Of a stretch of DNA of 64,000 nucleotides, positions 38,354-46,589 are shown piece by piece (the stretch's first letter is position 1; each line of letters starts with the position of its first letter). The stretch comes from Verrucomicrobiales bacterium (lineage in GTDB: Bacteria > Verrucomicrobiota > Verrucomicrobiia > Verrucomicrobiales > DEV007). The translations under genes and the position numbers were made by a program. Under the pieces are notes generated by a model. It ran no database searches and had not been told where the DNA came from. It worked only from the letters and a program-made list of their open reading frames with translations. The stretch lies in the NCBI GenBank assembly GCA_016795505.1, contig JAEUHH010000105.1, positions 110,794 through 174,793 on the forward strand. The letters run 5' to 3'.

Positions 38354-40021
38354 ATGACCAAGTTCGGAAAAATCGTCTTCACGTTGATCGTGCTTTCCCT
38401 CGCCGGCTTCGGCATCCACCGGTGGATGAACCGCGCACCGGTCTCCGGAGCGGATCCGGCAGCCACTGCGGCAACCGACACCGTGACGGAATCCGTGGCT
38501 GACAGCTTCGATTTCGTTGTGCCCGGTCCGGCGCCCAAGCTGGGAGCCGCCCAGCCCTTCCGCATGACCGATGACACCGTCGTCTTGAACCTGTCGGAAT
38601 ACGCCGGCTACGCGGGCATCATCCTCGCGAACAACGGCCTCGAACCGAACGCCAACTCATGGTTTACCCAAAATGGTGGCTTCAAACTCAAGATCACCCT
38701 GAGCGAGGAGGACAGTTGGGATGACCTGCAGCAGGGCCGCATCGCCGGCACCGCCACCACGGTGGACGTGCTGGCGAACTACGGGCGCCAATGGCAGACC
38801 ACCGTGCCCATGCAGGTCAGCTGGTCCCGCGGAGCCACCGGGATCATCGTGAAAAAGGAGATCCGCCGCATCAACGACCTCCGGGGCCGCGTGGTCGCGA
38901 CTGCTCCCTTCAGCGAAGCCGAATTTTTCATCCGCTACCTGGCCCAGGAAGCCGGGCTGCCGGTGACCCGTCTCGACGGCATCGATGTCGCGCCCGATCC
39001 CGCGTCGATCAATCTCGTCTTTCTGAATGATGCCTTCGAAGCCGGCGACGCCTTCCTCTCTGAACTGGAAAGCGGCGGCAACGTCATCGCCGGCTGCGTG
39101 ACCTGGGCTCCCAAGACCACCGAACTCGTCGAGGCATCCGGCGGCCGGGCCCATCAGTTGATCGACAATCGCAATCTCCTCGTCGTCGCCGATGTCCTCC
39201 TCTTCAACAAGGCCTTTGCGACGGAACAACCCCAGATCATCGAGAAAATCGTCGAGGGTACCCTGCTCAAAAACCAGGAGATCCGGTCAAACCCCGACGC
39301 CCATGCCGCCGCTCTCGCCCGCGCTTTCGCCGCCTATCAGTGGACCGAAGCCGATGCGAAGGAGGAACTCTCCCGCGTGCATTTGAGCAACCTGCCCGAA
39401 AACCTGTCCTTCTTCCGCGGCGGCATCGCCGAGGCGGGCTCCTTCGCCGCTGTCTTCCAGTCGGCCAATCTCGCCTATGGCTCCGAACTGCTCCCGCGAC
39501 CGGTCGATTCCAGCTTTTTTGCCGATCTCAAGGCACTGACGGCGATCGAAGCATCGGGGCGGTTGTCCGGACAAGTCGCCTCGATCGAGCCGGTGAAGAC
39601 AAGCCAGCAGGAGCCCCTCGAGGCCGACCCGCTCCTCACCCGCGACATCCGGTTCTTTTTCCTGCCCAACGACCATCGCCTCGACATGGCCAATCAGGAA
39701 AACTCCCGCCTGCTGGGCGACGTGAACCGCCTCCTCGGAGTCAGTCCGGGCTCCATCGTGCTCCTGCGCGGCCATGTCGACGACGCCCGGCGCGAGGAGT
39801 TTCGCCAGCAGGGAGGCGAGGCTCTGGTCCGCAATCTGGCACTCAAGGCGATCGAGTTGTCGACCCGCCGCGCCGAAGAGGTCAAGAGCCAGCTCCTCAC
39901 GCTGCACCCGCAGCTCGATCCCTCCCGCGTCGAGACGGTGGGACGGGGATGGGAGGAGCCGGTCGGAAAGGACTCGGACCAGAACCGCCGGGTCGAGGTG
40001 CAGTGGTTTACCGTCGAATGA
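38354..40021 (+). CDS. Solute-binding protein fused to OmpA-like peptidoglycan-binding domain
   Basis: 555-aa membrane-anchored protein. An N-terminal helix (IVFTLIVLSLAGFGI) is followed by a periplasmic NMT1/SsuA-type solute-binding fold (about 70-380) containing GYAGIILANNGL, INDLRGRVVATAPFSEAEF and VVADVLLFNKAF. The C-terminus (about 430-555) is OmpA-like: LLRGHVDDARREEF, RRAEEVKSQLL and GRGWEEPVGKDSDQNRRVEV. The fusion would tether a ligand sensor to the cell wall. No ABC permease or ATPase lies next to it, so a sensing rather than transport role is possible. It is followed after 4 bp by a coiled-coil membrane protein. Confidence 0.82.
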   Translation: MTKFGKIVFTLIVLSLAGFGIHRWMNRAPVSGADPAATAATDTVTESVADSFDFVVPGPAPKLGAAQPFRMTDDTVVLNLSEYAGYAGIILANNGLEPNANSWFTQNGGFKLKITLSEEDSWDDLQQGRIAGTATTVDVLANYGRQWQTTVPMQVSWSRGATGIIVKKEIRRINDLRGRVVATAPFSEAEFFIRYLAQEAGLPVTRLDGIDVAPDPASINLVFLNDAFEAGDAFLSELESGGNVIAGCVTWAPKTTELVEASGGRAHQLIDNRNLLVVADVLLFNKAFATEQPQIIEKIVEGTLLKNQEIRSNPDAHAAALARAFAAYQWTEADAKEELSRVHLSNLPENLSFFRGGIAEAGSFAAVFQSANLAYGSELLPRPVDSSFFADLKALTAIEASGRLSGQVASIEPVKTSQQEPLEADPLLTRDIRFFFLPNDHRLDMANQENSRLLGDVNRLLGVSPGSIVLLRGHVDDARREEFRQQGGEALVRNLALKAIELSTRRAEEVKSQLLTLHPQLDPSRVETVGRGWEEPVGKDSDQNRRVEVQWFTVE

Positions 40022-40025
40022 CCGG

Positions 40026-40907
40026 ATGGCCCACCCCAGCGATATGACCGCTCCCCAACGGTTCGCCGCCTTCCTCCGGAGCCCCCACCACGCGTGGCTG
40101 GCCCTGCTGACGCTGGGCATCGGCCTCGCGTCCGCCTCCGTGCCGGGGATGATCGCGGCGGCGGCGGCTTATGCGCTCGGCTGGATCTTTCTGCCCGATC
40201 TCCGCTGGTTCCGTGAGTGGGCGCGGCGGCGGAGTGAGGCCGCCGGAGCCGCCGCGTCGGCAGAGACTCGTGCCCGATTCGACGAAGAGCGGGCCAAGAC
40301 CTACGCCCAGCTTTCCCCCGCCGGCAAAAGCGCCTACGATCGACTCGCCCGCGCCGCAGAGGAGGTTCGGTCCAGTTCCGGCGGCTCGGACAGTCCACAC
40401 GCCGGCCGTTTGGGTCAGCTCGCCTGGACATACCTGAGACTGCTGCTCACTCGGGAGACGCTGCATCAGTTTTGCCAGAAGGAGAAATCCCCCGACATCG
40501 AGCGCGAGATCCTGGAGGCACAGGCCGAAGTGGAAGCCCTCGAGACCCGGTCCCGCTCCGCGCAGGAACGCGGTGCACCGGAGGATGCGGCCGCGACCGA
40601 GAAAATCCTGCAATCCAAGCGCAGCCGGATCGCGGGGCTGGAGCGGCATCTGGATCACGTGCGCAAGGCAGAGGCCGATCTCGCACTCACCGAAGCCGAG
40701 ATCGAGCGACTCTTCGATGCGGTGCGCCTCATTCAAGCCGACATCATGACCAGACGCGATCCGGATACGCTCGGAGCGGAGATCGACCGCACCACAGCCC
40801 ACTTCCACCGCACCCAGGATTGGCTGCGCGATCTCGAATTCGACCGGACCTCGCCGGACATTCCCGACGAACTCACGGCTGCGGTTTCCCTCCAAATTGA
40901 GCCATAG
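40026..40907 (+). CDS. Membrane-anchored coiled-coil protein of unknown function
   Basis: 293-aa protein with one or two N-terminal transmembrane segments (AWLALLTLGIGLASASVP and MIAAAAAYALGWIFL), then a long charged helical region rich in Arg, Glu and Ala (about 60-290), probably coiled coil facing the cytoplasm. No enzymatic motif is visible. It starts 4 bp after the solute-binding/OmpA gene, so the two are co-transcribed and may form one envelope complex. Similar neighbours of such fusions include XpaC-like proteins; that link is only a guess. An alternative start is the ATG at 40044. Confidence 0.65.
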   Translation: MAHPSDMTAPQRFAAFLRSPHHAWLALLTLGIGLASASVPGMIAAAAAYALGWIFLPDLRWFREWARRRSEAAGAAASAETRARFDEERAKTYAQLSPAGKSAYDRLARAAEEVRSSSGGSDSPHAGRLGQLAWTYLRLLLTRETLHQFCQKEKSPDIEREILEAQAEVEALETRSRSAQERGAPEDAAATEKILQSKRSRIAGLERHLDHVRKAEADLALTEAEIERLFDAVRLIQADIMTRRDPDTLGAEIDRTTAHFHRTQDWLRDLEFDRTSPDIPDELTAAVSLQIEP

Positions 40908-41016
40908 CCCGGTCTCCGAATGGATATGAGGAAAGGCAAGGTTGTTTGAAAAGGGAATCGCTTCGCTGCATCCGACGCCGGTGAAATTCACCCATCCGGA
41001 ATGGGCTCCCCCTCGG

Positions 41017-42228
41017 TCAGCCCTCACCGAAGTGCCGGAGCAGTTCGTCCAGAGCCGCATCGACATGCTGGTGCTTCCGCCAACGGAGGCGGTGGCTTTC
41101 TGCGGCCCTGAGAAGCGGTTCCCGCTGATCCAGCGCCGCCACCACCGCCCGCGCGACCGACGCTGTCGTGTATTCCGCAAAGCTGATCCCCGCACCAAAA
41201 CCAGCCGCCAGTTGCTCCATCATCCACGAGCCATTCGGCACCACCACCGGCTTCCCAAAAGCCAGCGCCTCGACAAAGATCCCCGATGCCCGCATCGCAT
41301 ACCGTCGCGGCCGGTAGGGGCACAGAATCACATCCGCGCTCGCCAACAGGCTGACATAGGCGGGCCTTTCCAGAGATCCTGCATGGAGACGCAGGTCCAG
41401 CCGCCCCGCGATCGGAGCCATCACCTTGCGCAGGGTGTCCGCGTCCTCCTCCGAGCGCACCTGGATTGCGATCGACACCCCCGGCCTCGCCTGGCTCACC
41501 GCCGCCAGGACCCGCGGTATCAGATCGCCGCCTTTTTCCGGCCGGTACTGCCCCATGATGGCCAGGTCCACCCGAGGCCACGGCCCGGTCTCGGCGATCC
41601 AGCGATCCAGTTCTTCATCAGTCGGATAGACCTTAGCCAGGGGAAGCCACCCACAGCGGTGCCCCATCATTTTCCCGAGCACCCTCCCCAGGGTCTCCGT
41701 CGTCGCCCACACGTGGAACCGGCCTTCGCCGACCGCCTCAGCCATCTCCAGCCACGCGTAGCGGTGATACCGCCCATCCGCCACGACCTGTCCATCCCGC
41801 ACCGGCCAGCGAAAATCCGGATTATGAAAAACAAACGCGACTCTCGGGCGCTTTCCTTTCGCCAACGTGCGCAGCCACCCCGCCATCCCATGCATCTCCG
41901 CCTCGGATGAAAATGCCACGATCACCAGATCCTCCGCCCCCACACCGTCCTGCTCCAGCCTGCGACAAGCCATCGCAAAGGCGTCCCCTTTCCTCAGAAA
42001 TTCGTGCAATTCCTCCAACCCGGGCTCGCATGGCAACGTGGCGTCCGACGCGAGCGGGAAACAAGGCACCGCGCCCAACTCCGACACGATGTCAGCCGCT
42101 GCCCGAGTCCCGATGTAGGGGCGAAAGCCGATACCGCGCCGCCCGAAGGCCTCTTGAAAGACCGCCGTCTCGTCAAAATAGTGCGTCTCCCGGTCGACCA
42201 GGCCGTTCTGGATGAAAAATACCCTCAT
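41017..42228 (-). CDS. Glycosyltransferase, GT-B fold (family 4-like)
   Basis: 403-aa cytosolic GT-B enzyme. The start at 42228 (MRVFFIQNGLVDRETHYFDE) gives the usual N-terminal Rossmann strand; the frame is open further upstream into the rpsU promoter, which is implausible as coding. LAIMGQYRPEKGGDLIPRVL begins the C-terminal domain and EALAFGKPVVVPNGSW is the GT4 sugar-nucleotide-binding loop with the conserved Glu. It probably adds a sugar to a surface glycan. Donor and acceptor are unknown; it is a lone gene divergent from rpsU. Confidence 0.8.
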   Translation of the reverse strand: MRVFFIQNGLVDRETHYFDETAVFQEAFGRRGIGFRPYIGTRAAADIVSELGAVPCFPLASDATLPCEPGLEELHEFLRKGDAFAMACRRLEQDGVGAEDLVIVAFSSEAEMHGMAGWLRTLAKGKRPRVAFVFHNPDFRWPVRDGQVVADGRYHRYAWLEMAEAVGEGRFHVWATTETLGRVLGKMMGHRCGWLPLAKVYPTDEELDRWIAETGPWPRVDLAIMGQYRPEKGGDLIPRVLAAVSQARPGVSIAIQVRSEEDADTLRKVMAPIAGRLDLRLHAGSLERPAYVSLLASADVILCPYRPRRYAMRASGIFVEALAFGKPVVVPNGSWMMEQLAAGFGAGISFAEYTTASVARAVVAALDQREPLLRAAESHRLRWRKHQHVDAALDELLRHFGEG

Positions 42229-42301
42229 GCTCCGCTGGCGCCCACTGAAGGACTGGGCAATGCCTTTTTCAACCGCCTCCTCTCTACCCGCCACACCCCA
42301 C

Positions 42302-42330
42302 TTGACAGATTCGCGCCCCGCTCTTAAAAT
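42302..42330 (+). promoter_or_regulatory. Sigma-70-type promoter of rpsU
   Basis: A perfect TTGACA (42302-42307) and TAAAAT (42325-42330) are separated by 17 bp, 80 bp before the rpsU start. It is the clearest housekeeping promoter in the window. Confidence 0.8.
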
Positions 42331-42409
42331 TGCGACCTTTTTCGGGGAAAACCGCCCGAAATCCTCCCACCAGACCCTGTTTCCCAAAACCTGAACGAAA
42401 GAGCCGACC

Positions 42410-42646
42410 ATGCCTGATGTGACCGTCAAAAAAGGAGAATCCATCGACCGCGCCCTGAAGCGGCTGAAGAACAAGCTGGAAGCCGAAGGCATCCTGGAGG
42501 AAATGCGCCGGCTCCGCGCCTTTGAGACGCCCAATCAGCGCACCAAGCGCAAGGCTCGTGCCAAGGCCAAGCGTGCCCGCAACCGCTTCCGTTTCACCCT
42601 CAACGACCCCGCGCGCTCGGAGAATGCCGATCGCAATGAAGATTGA
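42410..42646 (+). CDS. rpsU: 30S ribosomal protein S21
   Basis: 78-aa basic protein of the small ribosomal subunit that helps initiation by supporting the anti-Shine-Dalgarno region. The family pattern VKKGESIDRALKRLKNKLE is followed by the typical Lys/Arg-rich tail (RTKRKARAKAKRARNRF). The tail runs ~12 residues longer than in E. coli S21, ending in an acidic stretch. A strong promoter lies upstream and an intrinsic terminator downstream, so it is a single-gene unit. Confidence 0.95.
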   Translation: MPDVTVKKGESIDRALKRLKNKLEAEGILEEMRRLRAFETPNQRTKRKARAKAKRARNRFRFTLNDPARSENADRNED

Positions 42647-42705
42647 TTCCCGCGGCGCCGCACGGTCCCCGTCGTTCCCCTGAAACGTCAGATTCCCGTC
42701 CCGCA

Positions 42706-42742
42706 ACGCCGCTCCCGATCCGATCGTGGGCGGCGTTTTTTT
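42706..42742 (+). terminator. Intrinsic terminator of rpsU
   Basis: Stem ACGCCGC / GCGGCGT followed by a run of seven T, 60 bp after the rpsU stop. It is a textbook Rho-independent terminator. Confidence 0.88.
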
Positions 42743-42836
42743 GTTCCCAGACTACGGCTTTCAGCCGACAACGCCCCTCCTTCCGCCCCTCTGACTCTGA
42801 AAACGGCTCCCTGAACCCATTTCCCCCCTCGATTTC

Positions 42837-44627
42837 ATGTACCGCACCCATCACTGCAACGAACTCCGCCCCGCCCACGCCGGTGAAACGGTCACTCTGG
42901 TCGGCTGGGTCAATACCAAGCGGGACCACCACGGCGTCATCTTCATCGACATCCGCGACCGCGAGGGCGTCACCCAGTGCGTCTTCCGTCCGGAGGAAAA
43001 TGCCGCCGCCGCCGAGCTCAGCCACACCCTGCGGCAGGAAGATGTCATCCAAGTCACCGGCAAAGTCGGCGCCCGCCCCGAGATCGAGGGCAAAAGCACG
43101 GTGAATGCCGCCATCGACACCGGCGAGATCGAACTCGTCGCCACCGAGCTGAACGTGCTGAACCGCGCCGACGTACTGCCCTTCCAGCTCGACAAGGAAC
43201 TCAGCAACGAGGACCTGCGGATGAAACACCGCTACCTCGACCTGCGCCGTCCCCGCATGTCGCGGAACCTGCGCCAGCGCCACGCGATCGCCAAGGCCAT
43301 CCGCGACCGCCTCGACGCCGCCGGCTACATCGAGATCGAGACCCCCATTCTGTCCAAGTCCACGCCAGAAGGCGCCCGCGATTTCCTCGTGCCCTCCCGG
43401 CTCAGCCCCGGCAAATTCTACGCCCTGCCCCAGGCCCCGCAGCAGTACAAGCAGATGATGATGGTCGCCGGCCTGGAAAAATACTTCCAGATCGCCCGCT
43501 GCTTCCGTGACGAAGACCTGCGCGCCGACCGCCAGCCCGAGTTCACCCAGGTCGATATCGAGGCCAGCTTCATCACCGAGGAGGACATCTTCGCCCTCAT
43601 CGAGGACGTGCTCGCCGCCGCCTTCCGCGTCTCGCGAGGCGTCGAGGTGCCCACGCCCTTCCCCCGCATCACCTACCAGGAGGCGATGGATCGCTACGGC
43701 AGCGACAAGCCCGACCGGCGCTTCGGGACCGAAATCATCGATCTCTCCGATGTCTTCGCCGCTTCCGCCTTCAAGGTCTTCGCCAGCACCATCGAAAAGG
43801 GCGGCAAAGTCCGGGCCATCAACGCCAAGGGCTTCGCCACCGTCACCACCGGCCAGGTCAAGCGCCTGGAGGAAGTGGCCAAGGAAGCCGGCGCCGGCGG
43901 TCTGGCTTACATCAAAGTGGAAGGTGGCGAGTGGAAGTCGCCCATCGTGAAATTCTTCACCGATGACGAAAAAGCCGCCCTCACCCAGCGCCTCGGCATC
44001 GAGGAAGGCGACCTCGTCCTCTTCGGCTGCGACCAGTGGGCCGTGTGCAGCGAGGTGCTCGGGCGCCTGCGCCTCGAAGTCTCCTCCATGTGCGGCCTGA
44101 CCAATGGCATGGACGACGTGCTCGACTTCCTCTGGGTCACCGATTTTCCCCTCCTGGCCTACGATGCCGAGGAGTCGAAGTGGAATGCCGTCCACCACCC
44201 CTTCACCCGCCCGCACACCGCCGACCTGCCCCTGCTCGACGACGAGTCGCAGTGGGACAAGATCCGCGCCGTCGCCTACGACGTGGTGCTGAACGGCTAC
44301 GAGCTCGGCGGCGGTAGCCTGCGGATCCACGAGAGCGATCTCCAGGCCCGCCTGTTCAGTGTGCTCGGTGTGTCCGAGGAGGATCAGGCCACCATGTTCG
44401 GCCACATCCTCACCGCCTTCAAATTTGGCGCCCCGCCCCATGGCGGCATCGCCCTGGGCCTAGACCGCCTCGTCATGCTCGCCTGCCGCGAGGACAGCAT
44501 CCGCGAAGTCATCGCCTTCCCGAAGAACAACAAGGGCATCGATCTCATGTCCGCCAGCCCCGCCGAAGTCGATTTCAAACAGCTCCGCGAGCTGTACGTG
44601 AAGTCCACCTTCGGAGAGAAGAAGTAA
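42837..44627 (+). CDS. aspS: Aspartyl-tRNA synthetase (bacterial type)
   Basis: 596-aa class II synthetase charging tRNA-Asp. The N-terminal OB fold binds the anticodon (GWVNTKRDHHGVIFIDIRDR), class II motif 2 is FRDEDLRADRQPEFTQ and motif 3 is GGIALGLDRLVML. The insertion (GAD) domain and total length fit the bacterial D-type family. It may also charge tRNA-Asn if the organism lacks AsnRS; that cannot be decided here. A copy of the 22-bp-unit repeat follows between this gene and the convergent secretion operon. Confidence 0.97.
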   Translation: MYRTHHCNELRPAHAGETVTLVGWVNTKRDHHGVIFIDIRDREGVTQCVFRPEENAAAAELSHTLRQEDVIQVTGKVGARPEIEGKSTVNAAIDTGEIELVATELNVLNRADVLPFQLDKELSNEDLRMKHRYLDLRRPRMSRNLRQRHAIAKAIRDRLDAAGYIEIETPILSKSTPEGARDFLVPSRLSPGKFYALPQAPQQYKQMMMVAGLEKYFQIARCFRDEDLRADRQPEFTQVDIEASFITEEDIFALIEDVLAAAFRVSRGVEVPTPFPRITYQEAMDRYGSDKPDRRFGTEIIDLSDVFAASAFKVFASTIEKGGKVRAINAKGFATVTTGQVKRLEEVAKEAGAGGLAYIKVEGGEWKSPIVKFFTDDEKAALTQRLGIEEGDLVLFGCDQWAVCSEVLGRLRLEVSSMCGLTNGMDDVLDFLWVTDFPLLAYDAEESKWNAVHHPFTRPHTADLPLLDDESQWDKIRAVAYDVVLNGYELGGGSLRIHESDLQARLFSVLGVSEEDQATMFGHILTAFKFGAPPHGGIALGLDRLVMLACREDSIREVIAFPKNNKGIDLMSASPAEVDFKQLRELYVKSTFGEKK

Positions 44628-44657
44628 GCCCTTTGCCACCCGGAACTTTCGGCGAAA

Positions 44658-44706
44658 TCCGATCCAACAGGGTCTGATCTCCGATCCAACAGGGTCTGAT
44701 CGGAAA
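44658..44706. repeat. 22-bp-unit intergenic element, copy 6
   Basis: Units at 44661-44682 and 44683-44704, both inverted (core AACAGGGT) and nearly identical. Flanked by ATCCGATC and GATCGGAAAC. It lies between the convergent aspS and TpsB genes. Confidence 0.92.
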
Positions 44707-44739
44707 CCACCCCCCACCAACGGGGTCGCGACGCGAGGA

Positions 44740-46572
44740 TCAATAGCGCAGCGTCACCCCAAAGTGGAGGCGGCCATCGTCCAGCGTCGTCTCGTCGACG
44801 CCCTGGGTATCCACGACCCAGCCGTAGGCGGCGCGGGCATAGCCGAACTCACCCAGCCGGCAGGTCAGACCCAAGCCGGCACTCTGGAGCACGGGATCGA
44901 TCTCGCCCTCCAGCGGGTCGGTGATGTCGAGAAAGGCGCCGTCGTAGAAGCCGAGCACGTTCCATTTGTCCTCTAGCGCCGGCACGGCATGGCCGATCAG
45001 GGAAAAGGAGGGTGAGATCAATTCGGCATTCAAAATCCCGCCCGAGTCACCCCGCACCAGATTTTCGTCAAAGCCGCGCACCGTGAGATAGCCGCCGGCC
45101 AGCAACTGCTCGGTGGAGGTGAGCCGCGCATCGGTGAGGTGTCCATTACCGCGCAGGACGAACTGGAAGTCCGCCGGGAGTTTGATGGCGCGCTCGATTT
45201 CCACAAAGCCATACCAATAGTCGGCCGTCGATCCCTCGCGCAGCGCGTCGAAGCTCGCGTCGTCATTATTGGCCAGGACATCGCCGGGCGCCCAGACCGA
45301 ACCGATCCGTCCGCGGGTGTGGCCGAACCGGTCGGGCAGGGTGGCCTCGTATTCGGCCCTGAATTGGAGCACGGCGATCTCGTTGGCAAACACGCTGGCC
45401 CCGCCGAAGAGCAGGTCGGTATTCGTGCTCTTGTAATCCGCCGCCAGGGTGACGGCGCTGCGAACCTTCCGTCCCCGGCCCAGCCGCGGTAGGGGCATGC
45501 GATACTCGACCGTGGTCTGCATGCTCTCCCCGCCGATGTCGATGGGCAACAACTCATCGCCGGACGCCACGTCGGTCTGAACGTAGGCGCCGATGAAGCG
45601 CAACTCATGGCGCCACGGCAAAAAGGCGCGGTAAAACAGCGAATGGGCCTGGAGGGTCTCGAATTCGACATCCGCACCGAAGTGATAGCCGATGGATTGC
45701 TCGGTGCGGAAGGGATTGGACCAATTCACCCCCGCTGACCATTCGTTCTCGCCCGTCAGCGGCACGCCGGTATTGGCAAAGCCGGCATAGGCGGTCAGCG
45801 GGTTTTCCTCCACGGTCTGGAGCACCACATCCGCGGTGCCGTCGGCCTCGCCACGATCATAGATCAGGTTCACCTGGCGGATGGGATTCTCATTCAGCCA
45901 GTCGAGATCCGACTCGACGATGCGCCGGTCGATGCGATCTCCGGCAGCAAGGCGAATATTCTTTGTCAGATAAGCAGGATCGGAATGGCGGGCTCCCTCG
46001 ACCTCCACCTTGCCGAGCACAGCCTCGCGCACGACGATCTGGACCTTGCCCTGGGTGATGTTTTGCTCGGGGAAATAGACATCGACGATGGGAAAGTCGT
46101 TGTCCCGCCACGCCTCTATGATGTCCTTGGCCAGATCGGCGAGCAGCCCCATGGAAGCGGGCTGGCCGATGTAGGCTTCGATCACCCCGACGAGCCCCAC
46201 CGGCGCGGCGATCGCGGGATCGACGACGATTTTTTCCTCACCGACGGCCGGATCGGCGTCGGCTTGATCCTGATGGGGAATCAGCCGCACCGCGGCTATG
46301 TCGATGCCCAGCGGGGTGCGATCCTGCGACGGATCTTCCTCTTCCGTCTTCCCCGTTTGGGCCTGCGGGGCCTCGGCTTCGGCCGATTCGGGCACCACCT
46401 GGGCGCGCTGGGACTCCGCCTTGTCGATGGCACGACTCTGGGCGAGCGCTGCCGGCGCGCCCACATTCAACGCCCAGCCCATGCACAAACATCCCAGCAC
46501 GAGCCGGCAGGCCCGGTATATCAGGCAGGCAGCGGATCGGGATCTGGCGGGAGATGGGGTCAAGGGCGGCAA
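44740..46572 (-). CDS. TpsB outer-membrane transporter (ShlB/FhaC family)
   Basis: 610-aa two-partner secretion pore. An N-terminal signal peptide ends ...VGAPAALAQ. A polar, Glu/Gln-rich segment leads into two POTRA domains (about 118-260), including DNDFPIVDVYFPEQNITQGKVQ and a conserved LNENPIRQVNLIYDRG. The rest is a 16-strand-type barrel ending in a terminal strand (LHFGVTLRY) with a final aromatic residue, as expected for Omp85-superfamily assembly. A TTG at 46572 is the likely start. Its substrate is the giant TpsA encoded 18 bp upstream. Confidence 0.88.
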   Translation of the reverse strand: MPPLTPSPARSRSAACLIYRACRLVLGCLCMGWALNVGAPAALAQSRAIDKAESQRAQVVPESAEAEAPQAQTGKTEEEDPSQDRTPLGIDIAAVRLIPHQDQADADPAVGEEKIVVDPAIAAPVGLVGVIEAYIGQPASMGLLADLAKDIIEAWRDNDFPIVDVYFPEQNITQGKVQIVVREAVLGKVEVEGARHSDPAYLTKNIRLAAGDRIDRRIVESDLDWLNENPIRQVNLIYDRGEADGTADVVLQTVEENPLTAYAGFANTGVPLTGENEWSAGVNWSNPFRTEQSIGYHFGADVEFETLQAHSLFYRAFLPWRHELRFIGAYVQTDVASGDELLPIDIGGESMQTTVEYRMPLPRLGRGRKVRSAVTLAADYKSTNTDLLFGGASVFANEIAVLQFRAEYEATLPDRFGHTRGRIGSVWAPGDVLANNDDASFDALREGSTADYWYGFVEIERAIKLPADFQFVLRGNGHLTDARLTSTEQLLAGGYLTVRGFDENLVRGDSGGILNAELISPSFSLIGHAVPALEDKWNVLGFYDGAFLDITDPLEGEIDPVLQSAGLGLTCRLGEFGYARAAYGWVVDTQGVDETTLDDGRLHFGVTLRY

Positions 46573-46589
46573 GGGATCGGGCAGGTTCG

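Noticed and set aside
42366..42384. Isolated unit of the 22-bp element before rpsU
   Set aside because: CAGACCCTGTTTCCC matches the core, but the GATC ends and a second unit are missing, so chance is likely.
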